Source: Acanthaster planci (Eukaryota > Echinodermata > Asteroidea > Valvatida > Acanthasteridae). From it: a DNA stretch of 46,389 nt. Where the stretch lies: NCBI RefSeq assembly GCF_001949145.1, contig NW_019091586.1, positions 21,085-67,473 of the forward strand. Reading direction: 5' to 3'. Position 1 is the stretch's first letter; each line of letters begins with the position of its first letter. The notes beneath the pieces were generated by a model. The model was not told the origin of the DNA and ran no database searches. It saw nothing but the letters and a program-made list of their open reading frames with translations. This document shows positions 21,301-33,300 of the stretch, piece by piece. Made by a program: the position numbers and the translations under genes.

Positions 21301-24300
21301 GCGGTCTGGTGGATGAGTCATAACAATAGCTCTTTACTTTGCAGCCTCGCAGGAGGATTTAGATCGGCAGACTGTTTTAATTTCCTGATAAAACATGTGC
21401 ATTGAGTACTTGTGTTGCGCTGTCGGTTTCCAGACCAGTCTTGTCAGGACTCGATACCCTGTAATCTTGATATTTTGTCTCAGTATCGTGAGTCAAATAC
21501 ACACCTAACTGTATACCTGCAAAATCGATTATACTAACTCGAAATAGTATTTACCTGAATCATACATGACGTAGTGTTCTGTTCGCCAACATGTAGTTAT
21601 AGATCAAACCTCCTTTTTTTGACCGTGTGCAAAAGCTGGGACTGAGCATTGCGCACTAGCAGGTTTTCATGTGTAGGATCGAGGAAGACACATACGCGAC
21701 CTACGCGCATTCCACTTCGCGGCTGCATCTGCATGCACGATTTAAGGATACACGTTTGTCCTTGAAGTCAGGAGTACATGCATGCACGTTGCAATATGTT
21801 TTATACGTACAATTCTTTTGTACTCTTTGTATACTTTTTGGCTGCACAAAATTCATGTTGGAAAACAAACATGTCGGGTTTTATACTCTGGTGTTTGACT
21901 TTATTATTAAACTTTAATGCACAGTACATTAAAACAACAAATCAATCTAGTGCTGCAGGCGAACTGCCGAACCGAGGCGAAAATCATCAAACAAGGCACT
22001 TTCAAACCGAACCAATCTGTTCGGTTTGGATGTACGGCTTTAAGAAGGCATTTCACTTATGGCACACGGGAATACAGACAAGAAAACTTTGTAAAAAACA
22101 AACACAATGAAAAATGGATAACGAGTTAAAAAGCGTGGTCCACATGTGCGTGAACATACCGAAACTTACAACCCCCCGCATCATGAGATGGTTGTAAAAA
22201 GCATGTGGTGAGAATCACTCAGAAATCAACCAAGAACATGCAACGTATGGCATTGTTGCTGCATAACATTTTTAAATTCTCCCTACATCCCATCGTGCTC
22301 ATGTATATTCAGATTTATTATTATTATTATTATATTTGCCAATCTCCGATAGCTGCACCCATACGTTCCATACTAGGGTAATGACGTTCCATATTAGGCC
22401 AATTGTCTCATAAATGATTGTGCAAAACAAATTTTGATTGGATACTGATCACAGTCGGACTTGTGCTCGATCCAAGGCATCCCCGGATGAAAATTTTACC
22501 AAGCAGTTCAGTGCACGCTGTGCTTCAGCGCAGCATGCGAGGAAGTTTTTGTTCACGCGGTGGCCTAACTTGCCTTACATTTGACCATTAAGTGTTTGAT
22601 CGTAGTGCGAATGCGTTGTAGTGGAATTTCGCCAGATCTCAAAAAACAAAATGCTGTTATCCCTCCAAAAGAGGCTGATGGAAAATCGCCCCCTTGGTCA
22701 AGTGCACGCCGTTCTTGGAAAGGTTCCTCCTCAAATATCCAACGAAAGCCATTTTCCTAGTTGAATCTATTTCGCCAAAATAACCAAAAACACAATTCGC
22801 TCGAAATTTGTTTTTTAATCTTGTATTCTGTACTGAAGGAGAGAAGTCTTATTTGAGCAGGCTGTTTTTTCTATTTGCACATATTTTACTATTGTTTTGT
22901 TGAGTCAAGCGTGGTCCGAACACAACCATCTCTGGTTGGCAAAACACGGTCAGAAACTGTCACCCCTCCAGCGGTAACTTTATATGGAATGTACTCGTAA
23001 ACAAACTCTTGGGAAACAGTTCAGAAAAAAAATGTATTCAAATCAAAGTTGCTCGTGGATAGGGAGAGATGGGACTATATAGGCCTATGCGGCACGATCC
23101 TAGCAAACCTTTCGATGTCTCACTGTGCATTGTACGTGTACATGTCCGACCCCCAACCGATCCGAAGTTCGGCACAAATTTTCCAAGCCTCGTCTGAATC
23201 GAACCAAACCTTGACACATACTTGCAGCGCTATTTGATGCAGAGTTTGACTATTTTTATTACCTTCAAAGAATATGGTACACCTGACTGAAGTCCAAAAT
23301 AAATTCATAGTGTGTCTATGTGGATATTTCCTTTCAGAGACGATAGATCAGTTGGTAAAATGAGGCAACCGTGTCTGGCATTTCCCGTCACTCCCGTATA
23401 AACATATTTATTTTCCAGTCTAAAAAATGCTGAAAGACGAACAATGATATTGTGGCGATGTCTTTTCGTCATGAAGTACCCACCCAAAACATTTCCGAAG
23501 CTAGAGAAATGTCTGTAGCCTAGAATGCAGTTGATTTTGCATCTCTATCACAAGGTGTTAACCACTAATCCTTACGGCCAGCCAAGGAGGGCTGACCGGA
23601 CCCACTGAAATTCTCCTTGAATGGGATCTATTGTTCACAACTACGGCTGTGTGAGTCACAAACTCCATTGTTGTCAGGGTTGCTTGTGAAGATAGACAGT
23701 CCAGGCAGACGACTCTTTTCAAACCGTTGAACTGTCCCACACCAAAACACGAACGGAACGGAATGAAGGGGGATTAACACCAACTGTTGAACTGTTTCTA
23801 AACCGTTTGTATTTTGACCTCACGCCTTATTCAGTTGGACTCATTTTTTCTAAGAAGAGAAAAACGCTCACCCTCTTCTTGAAGCCAAAGTAAGCCCCCA
23901 GGAACACCAGGGGCACAGAGATGCCGAACCACAAGGCTAGTAGAGCCACCAGTGTGGAGAATGGTATGGCCGCCGAGCTGTGCTTGGTCCAGAGCAGGAG
24001 GTTCAAGATGAAGAAGATGCCAAAGACGATGCCCGGGATCAGGAAGCAGGTCAACAGCAGGTTGGACTTCCACTTCTCACCGCCGAAGGCTGATCCAGGA
24101 AGGAAACGGGATCGGAAAAAAGAGAAAAAAAAAGGGGAGGGGAAGAGGGGAAAGTGACAGTAATGGTGCATCTCATAATTATTAAATGTTTCCTCAGTTT
24201 GGGAAAGTTCCAGTTGGAATGCAGTGAATTCCCAGTGAACATCATCAATATTCAATGTCAACAGAATGATTCTCAAAGTGGGAAGGGGGTAGTTGTGAGC

Positions 24301-27300
24301 CCAATCAGGCATCAACCAATGATAGACCAATCCATTAAGCCCCATCCCCAAGCTGGGATTCTGAGGCTGGTTGGTGTCAGGATAACTAACCAACTGCATC
24401 TTCTTACACTTCTGCTGAGTTTCTGGCTACAATAAGGTGGAGTATACAGGGCAAAGAACTCTAAGACTTTCCTAGGCAAACCAAAGCCAATTTCATATAT
24501 CAGAGCAGGTGTTTTTCTGTATAGAGTGCAGACTGAGATCCACAGGGCATACTCACTCTTGTACATCCTGGCTGAGATGTAGCCCGCCGGTGTGCCAAGA
24601 CTGACAAAGAGGACGATGACACACGTCATGAGGGAACCACGGTTGGCCGGGGACAGGAACCCAAGGCAGGCAAACACTATGTAATGGACAGACAGAAACA
24701 GCGACAAATTCATTATGTCAGAATAGTATAAATTACACACTCTTTGTGAGGGTTTTGAGGCAAATTTGTAGAATGAAGGTTCAAAACCAGGTCATGGGAT
24801 TGCAACCTCACACCGGTGAATGGAATTCTTGTTACCTACCCAAAGTGATGAAGGTCATGCAGAATATCTGTGACCCTGACCCCAGCAGCACTGACAGCAG
24901 CATGCCCTTGCGTGGTGCTCGGAAGACGTCACCATGCACCAGCTTCCAGCCAAACTCCTCTTGGGCCTCCTCCTGAGTTGAACAACGGTCATATTAATGG
25001 CGGTTAGACTTCGTGCATATTATCTTCAAGCCCGAAATGGTGGCAAATGAGAAACCAATATTGGTTGAGGACAGGGAGGCCTTGAAAAGGGGGCCTACTA
25101 TCTTCAGTGTCCCAAGCACAATCTTCTTTGAAACTTGGTATGAACGTAAAGATATTCACTTTGAAGTTTCAATTTAACCACTTGCTGCTGGGTGCCTTTG
25201 GAAATGCAGTGTCTAAAACTGGGCAATTTTCAATATCTTCGGTTTTCAAAAATCTTCAAAAATTCATATCTATTTTTTTTCCCCGAAGGCTTAATCCCAT
25301 CGAGTGACTGTCTGGTGGCTACTCTAATCTGACAGACAACATCTATTGATGCCCGGGTATTTCAGCCAAGCCTGCCGCCTTGTAAAAAGAGCCCAAATTG
25401 TGTGGTGTAACATAAGTGTCTTTTTGTTCCCGAAACTGGCACAGTGCACGGCTGGCGTCTTTTCAATACGGGCCAGATTAGCGTGCAGCGGCACTGAACA
25501 TGTACATGTATCGCCCATCACTGGAGTGCTGGAGCGCTTTTGTCCCCAGTGGTAATCTGCTTGAGCTGAATGCCACAAACAGTGGTATCATCTTTCAAAA
25601 CAATGACGAATTTCCTCCGCTATTAACATCTGAAAAAATGTTGGCAATTCCCAGCAGCTTGGTCTTTTGTTCTGAGTATGATATTTTGTTACAAGGCCAA
25701 GCTCTTTCATCCAATTTCGGGCACTCGGGCTATGCGTCCAAACCCAAGGTACCCAAAATGGGCTCCCTGGCAGCAAGTGGTTAATCTGATGTACATGTAG
25801 CATTCTGTTGCTACGGTCATTTATGATTTGCCTCTTCAAGTGTGCTGGCCAGCGTCCATTGGGCACAATTTCTCACTGACCTGTCTCAGAAATATGACAG
25901 TAAAAGACAGCACTGAAAAAACACCCGTAGGTTTGACACACACACAAATGCATTGGGGCAATAGTGGAGCAAATGTCACAGGAAATCTGCTCCCAGTTCT
26001 TTTAGGAATTCCTATTACTTTCTGTTTTGCACTGTTGTACCGGTAATGACAACATTCTAAAAGAATTACTTCAGAGTTCCCCCCCAAAAAAGACCCCCAC
26101 ATGTGCCCAGGTATTGTGACTGTACACAAACTTGTAATTATACAAATGGGTCTTTCTATAAATTAAGGTTCCAATTTTTTTTTTTATATCCCTGTCACAT
26201 TCGACATATGTTTTGTAAGTTCAAAACACATTCTCTAATTTCCAAAAGTGATGAAGTAATGCAATTAACCTGCACGACAAATCGATAATAGTTTGAAATC
26301 AATTTCAGTGACATTTCTATGTCAGATGACACAGGTCAGGTGTAACAGGGACACAAAACTGTCACAATGTCACCCCGAATTTATCAAATGACCCAAACAC
26401 AAGGCAGTGGCACACAGGGACTTAGACAGGTGAGTAGTTCAGGTTTCAAGTTCATTTTCCATACCATATATAAGTTACATGTATACATGTAATATAGAAG
26501 TTAAATGCGACTTGGGGGGGGGCTTTTAGGAATGCAAATGTGGGGAATTTCATGTCTGTTCAACTTACCGTGTCCATCTGGTTGTAGCGAGCGATGTCCT
26601 TGTGCAGTGTGCGCAGCATGATCATGGCCACCATACCAGAGAGGAACAGGACGATCACCAGCGAGTTCATGATACTGTGGCAAGGGGAAAGCACAATCAG
26701 ACAATTATATCTGTGGGTATGAAGAACATACAATAGGAATGCTGCCTCCGACATCATCTGCAGAATTACCACAAATTCATATCTGTGATCCATTTCTGTG
26801 TAAAGTATGGCCTTCCTGTACAGAACAAAATGGAGTGTCAAATGGCCTCTGGTGTTTTCTCACAATTTGTCATTGATATGAATACCTTTGAAAAAAGCAT
26901 TAAAGTACTGCAAAGGTACGCCTTGAAAAGCTGAAGATGGATTAAAAATTTATTCATTTCACTTTAAACGGGAATTCTGCACAGAACAAAATGAGACTGT
27001 TTATATTTAGAGCATATAAACTTCCGTCTGGAACCCTAAGAAATTTTATAGCACCATCTAGCAAGTGGGCATTCTCGTTCAGTGTGGCGTCATGGACTGA
27101 CTGGGATGCTTGAGACTTTGAGTGCTTCCATGTACGCAATGCCTTCGATTCTTCTAGTGGGGTGGTATTGTTATTGTGGTAAGTCAGCATCATATAACAG
27201 GCATACATGTATATGAGGGCATGCAGTATAGCTTCTCATGAACAGTTTCCATAACTGATCATTGTTGTAAATCAGCCGTAACAGTCCTAATCAAATATCT

Positions 27301-30300
27301 GGAAGATGGAGGACTACGGGAATTACTCCAGAGTTTTCTAAATTCCCCCCTCCACAGAGGGAGGGACGGGGAATTGGCTTAAAGAGTGATCTCCTTACCT
27401 GAACCACTGGATGTTGGAGTGAGGCATAGATTCCAAGATGTAGTCCCACCTAGACGCCCATCGTGTTGTGGAGTTGGACTGAGGAAGGAGTGAAAATGGA
27501 CAGTGACTTGCTGTGGAATGGTTAACTCTAAGAAAGCTACGAGGGGGCCCTAAACATTTTCTTCCAATGTCGCACCAATGCTTATTTTTCATGACCCACG
27601 CTTTAAGGATTTTTTTTCAGGAACTCTTTGTGGTCATTTCAACACCATTTTTTGTGAAACTTGAGCCTGCTGTTCTCACGCAGCGTCGATCTGTTTGAGT
27701 CAGCTGATTAATTTTGGATTTTTGCCCTGCCCGACGTGTATTATAACTCAGTGTTTGCCCCGAAGGCTTGTGAGAATAACACAAGCGTACCCGGGTGGGA
27801 CTCGAACCCACGACCTGCTGCCTACTAGTGCAGACATCTTCATCACTCAGCCACCGCGCTTGCTGGTGTTAGCTGGCTGGTTCAAGTCAGATGTAGCAGC
27901 GGGTACCGTGACAAACTATTTCCAAGGATGGATTTGCACCAGGGAGATTTTACAATGTAATTAATATTGGATTTTTGCCCTGCCCAACGTGTTTAATCAG
28001 TGTTTGCCCCCAAAAGCCTTCAAACACTGAGTATACAGTGTTATAATACACATCGGGCAGGGTAAAATCCCACATTAATTAACATCTCCCTGGCACAAAT
28101 CCACAACTGTAGCCTTGAACTTCAAAAGACTGTAACAACAAACGCCACACTTCAGGTTGAGTTGAAACTTCACATTTATAGTGACAAGGAATGCATTAAC
28201 AAGTTTTGAAAAAAATGAAGCAGGCATGGGACAGCAGAGTTCTTGCAGGGGCTGACACGATATCGTCCAAAATAACACTACTCATCTAGGGTGGAAGTTC
28301 ATTTGTAAACAACTCTCAGCTGTTGCAGTGTTAATTTCTCCCCTTGTAAATAGAAAACCTCCTCGATAAAAAAACCTACAGCCAGGTTATTTGCTGGCAC
28401 TGCGTGAGGTTCAAAAACAGAATGCATAACTCTGCTCACAGGTGGCTTGGATGTTAGGCCCACATGAAAAGTGCTGAACGGACTTCAGGGAGTAATGTGA
28501 TCAAGAACAGCTTACCACAAAGTGAATGGCATAGCTGTAGCTGACAGAGATGGATTCCTTCAGTTCAGCCGGGATGGCCATGGGAAACCCGGTTTGACTC
28601 TCGCTTGGGGTGATCTGGCATTTCCCACCAGTTTTCTTGTGGTTGAGGCTGACAAAAAAATTGAATAATCAGATAGATGAAAGACAAAACAGTAACTGAA
28701 TCTGACATGATACAACACTTGCAAGAAAAGTCTCAGGGGATACGCTGGATGTTCTTATGTCTTGTGAATTTCAAAGAGCTTTTGTTTGTGCCTGTTTTTG
28801 TGTTTTTGCTTTTCCTTTTGGAATAGGAACCAGCGTAATCTTTCCTGCATGTCACATCTGATTTTTAGCTGTAACTCAAGGATAATTTGATTTCATTTTG
28901 TGATTCTACCTCGCAGTGAGGACTGCCTGAAATGAGAAACATGAAAGGTGATTGACATATAAAAAAAATACATAACTATTCATTTTTGTGTTGTGTTTTC
29001 ACCTTTTTGTGCATACATATGTAAGTTTTGGCCCCAAATCCTCATACCAAAACATTTCTGGGGCGGGCTGTGACACAATTTTTTAATATAGACCCTAGTT
29101 CGGAATGGGTGCATGCATCTGACTGAAAATCGCTATACCGAACGACTGCTATATCGAACATTGTGCATTTTCTTTATAACAACATTCCACTATATACATG
29201 TACATGTATGCAATGAGTTCTATGGAGAATCTATGCAATGCTTTCCATCTTACTTTAACCTTTGAAAATACATGTACACTACTGTTCTTCAACTGTCCTT
29301 ATTTTCAATTTGTGTTTCTTAAATACAGGTAGCTTTGGCATCCTTTTTTATTGTTATGCTGAGGCAAATTTGTAATGTCCTCTCAGGGAGAGATTCTCTA
29401 TGTTACTTTTAGTGCACAAAAACTGATAGGATTATTGATATTTTGCTGTCCATAACCCTAACACCCCCTAACCAGTCAAACTTAAAGGTGTTTGAATTCG
29501 TGGAATTAGGTTCTGGGAACTTGCTATAATATGGAGTTGGATTTTGACCTTATAGGTACTGTGGGCCTGCACATACCCTGTTGAGTTTTGACTCAACGGG
29601 TACGGTGGCCCTCTCACTTTTTACCATCAAGAATTTCAAATGAGTACTGTATTTTTAAAGATTATGTAATGATAGAAAGCTTCCCACTGAAATGATAAGT
29701 ATGTAATATGTAAAAAATTATCATAAGAAGGACAATCTTCCTTGTTTCTGACCACAATGATCCCAGCAGCCGGGGATGGATATGCAACATGATGGTGTGT
29801 GAGTTTGTTTGAATAGGTACTGCCTGTCAATACTCTTTGTACTGTGCAACGGGCCTGCTGTATCCAATCAAACAAAATCACACAGATATCCCTGTTGGAC
29901 TCTGGATGATTGGGTACTGTTGCAGCAAGAGTACTGTTGGCGTCTGTGTGATTGGGTACTTTTGCAGCAAGAGTACTGTTGGCGTCTGTGTGATTGGGTA
30001 CTGTAAGTTAGGAGTTTTGATTTCAAGGTGTTGGAGTTTGGTTTGGGACAGATACCAACAGCAGCCCTTGGACATTTAGGGTTAATGTCCTCTTAGGCAA
30101 TTCAAGATTGTATACATGTACGAGCATGGTAACAAGCCACAAATGTTTTACAGGGTTCCTGCACCTACATGTACAGTAAAGGACAATTAAATTCCAGGAC
30201 TTTTCCAAGACTTTTCCATGACCAAATTATAAAAGTCCACGACCTAATAATGCAATTTCTTGAACTATTCAGACTTTTAAAGTTGCAAATAAAAATGCAT

Positions 30301-33300
30301 TTATTTCTGACAATAGAAATCATACAGTGTTTGAACAATTCCATGACTTTTCCATGAGTTTATTCATATTTTCCAAACTTCCCTGCCTTTTCGAGGCCTG
30401 GAAAATGAAAACAACTTCCCATGACTTTTTTATGACTTTCCAGGCTGCAGGAACCCTGTATCAATGTGCAAATGTTGGGTTCTCAATGTGTACAGAAAAG
30501 CACAAGGCGAACAGCACCCTCCCTCAAAGACCAGTAAAATATGGGCATTTTTAAATGTGCAACCAAAAAAATTCATTTTTGTTCAACACAATCAAGTGCA
30601 AACGGATGTCAAGGACCGGTAATTTTCACATTCGGCAAGCGCTAGTCTTTTTTTCCACTCCCTACCTGTACGGCTCAATTTTGATGGAGACAATACGAGC
30701 AAACTCTGGGTTCTCAGCCATGGTGTGATACGTGATGGTGAAGTTGATGTGGTTGAACAAATAGTAGGTATCTTTCTGGTCGAAGCTGGCCTGCAACACG
30801 TACATCAAACAAATGATAGATGGGTCAGGGTCTGCTAAGAAACAGGGGTTGACCCATTTGTGACAATACGGTCACGGATAGTGTTAATCTTGAACTGCTA
30901 TAAAAAGACAACCTTTGTAGCATTTCATCAGACACTTTGATTTGTCTGTATGTCGTTCATAGATGATCTTCTTACTGAGAAAACTGAATGTCTAGATTTA
31001 ATGTGACACTGCGACTTATGTGGACATGAAACGATTCAAGTAGACACACATATCAACCACTTCCTGCCGGGGGATTCCGGATCCGGACACGTATGCTTTG
31101 TATTCGTGGCCGGGGTCTCCGAACTCGGACAAAAGGAACAGGGCCTTGTAACAAAAGACTGTACTCAGAACAAAAGACCAGGCTGCTGGGCATTACCGAT
31201 ATTTTTTCACTCTCAACGGTGGAGATAATCCAGCCTTATTTTGAAACAGTATACCATGGTTTGCGGAATAGAGCGAGCAGATTGCCATTGGGGACAAAAG
31301 CGCTCCACCACCGCAGCGATGAGCCACACAGCACCGCTGCATGCTAATCTGGCCCCTATTGAAAAGAGGTCAGCGGCACACTGAGCCAGGTTTGTGAACA
31401 AAAGTAACTTACATAACACCGCACAATCTTGTCTCTTTTTTGCAGGCTTGGCTGAATACATGTACTCAGGCATCAATTGATTTTGTCTGTCAGACTAGAG
31501 TCCTTCAGTCTTCACGTGTTTGTAAGTGTCCAGTGAATGAAGATAGGAATTTTTAAAGAATTTTGAAAACAGACAAAAATTATAATTATCCCGGACCAGC
31601 ATCATCAACATTGATAACTGCCCCCAGCAGCAAGTGGTTAACTCTTGCTGCCAGGTGTAATTTGAAGTTGCATGACATAAAACCAGGAGATTTTCAAGAT
31701 TTTCCATTTTCAAAATTCTTTAAAAAATCGTGACTTGATTTACTGGATGTTTACACCCACAGGAACGACTGTTCGGTGGCTACTCTAATCTAACAGACAA
31801 CATCTATTGATGTCAAAGTATTTCAGCCAGGCCTGCCGCCTTGTAAAAAGAGCCCAGATTGTGCGGTGTTATATATACATGTACATATAAGTTTTTTTTA
31901 TTCCCCAAACTGGTACAGTGCGCGGCTGGTGTCTTTTCAATAGGGGCCAGATTAGCGTGCAGCAGTATTGTATCGTTTATCACTGGAGCACTCGAACACC
32001 TTTGCTCCCGGTGGTAATCCGCTCACAAACATTTTTATAATCTTTCAAAACAATGATGGATTTCCTCCTCTATTGACAACTGAACAAATGTTAGCAATTA
32101 CCAGCAGCTCAGCCTTTTGTTCCGATTACAGTCTTCTGTTACAAGGCCTAGCTCTTTTGTCCGGTTTCAGACTCCCCGGCTTCATGTATAAAGCCTGTTT
32201 GCCTGAAACCGGGCTCCTCAGCAGAAGGTGGTTAAGGGTATTCAAATTTAGATTACAGTCATTTAAACACCATCACCATCGGGTAGTTAAAATTGTTCTG
32301 TATTCTTTATATTCACTTGAGGAAAGTACCGCCTCATATTTTTTGATAGAGTTAGCACAGTTTGAGGTGATCTTCTATGCTAGTCAGAATCCTTTGAAGC
32401 CTTCCGTGTGCTTCACATTGACTAAGAGGTCTGATAATTCTACAAACGGAAATGTTTGAAATGTTCAAACCCTTTGAAAACCCTTCAGTGTTAGGGTTTC
32501 AAAGGGTGAAATTGACGCTGTCAACAATTTACAGCTCGGAGTACATGTACATGTAGATGGGCTTTTGATCATGGATACTCACATCGATAACGCAGGCATC
32601 TTTGTGCACGCCCTGCTTGTCAACATAGCAACCGACCGGGAACCCTGGGGAGCAATACTTCTGGTCTCCCTCCACTTGATAGCACCAGGTCACCGGCATG
32701 TTGTCAATAATCCTAAAAACAAGCAATAAGCAAATCAACTTTTACCACCTTTGAAAAATGCTTACAGCCACTGTGACATACTGTATATGACTGCATGTAG
32801 AGAGGCTGATAAAAAAAATCACATTGCATACATACACATGTGTGTAGGTGCTAGATGTAAACGACCGAACACATTGCACAGTATTCAACGGCCATGCACC
32901 GGTACAACGCACTCAAGCCGATGTCCCATAAAATCTTTACCCTCATCATGCTCGTACTCGTAGTCCATTCATGGACACTGCCTACTGCATGCAAATCTAC
33001 ATATGTAAAGATGCCTCAAAGTGCAATCTGACGCTTCTTGTGTGAGGAGCACAATGATACGCTACACCATTCACTATGTTCAAAGCGCTTGCAGCATCGA
33101 CCCCATTCCTTCATCAACGTGGCAGTTGTGGCAGTATATGATGAAAGCACCTGCGACAGGAACGATATTACTCATGTGACGTCGTGTCACAAGGGGAATT
33201 GGGCGACACTTCGGTTTTCACTTCGACACTAGTCCCCATCACCTATTCACTTTAAGATACTACATGTACATGTACATGTAGTTGACAGGGCCATCGCGGA

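Noticed and set aside
24000-24100. + strand Lys-rich ORF over TM9SF2 exon 11
   Set aside because: Antisense of a conserved membrane-span exon; not a separate gene.
29809-30006. Repetitive ORF with [14 protein letters not shown] units
   Set aside because: Explained by a 42-bp minisatellite.
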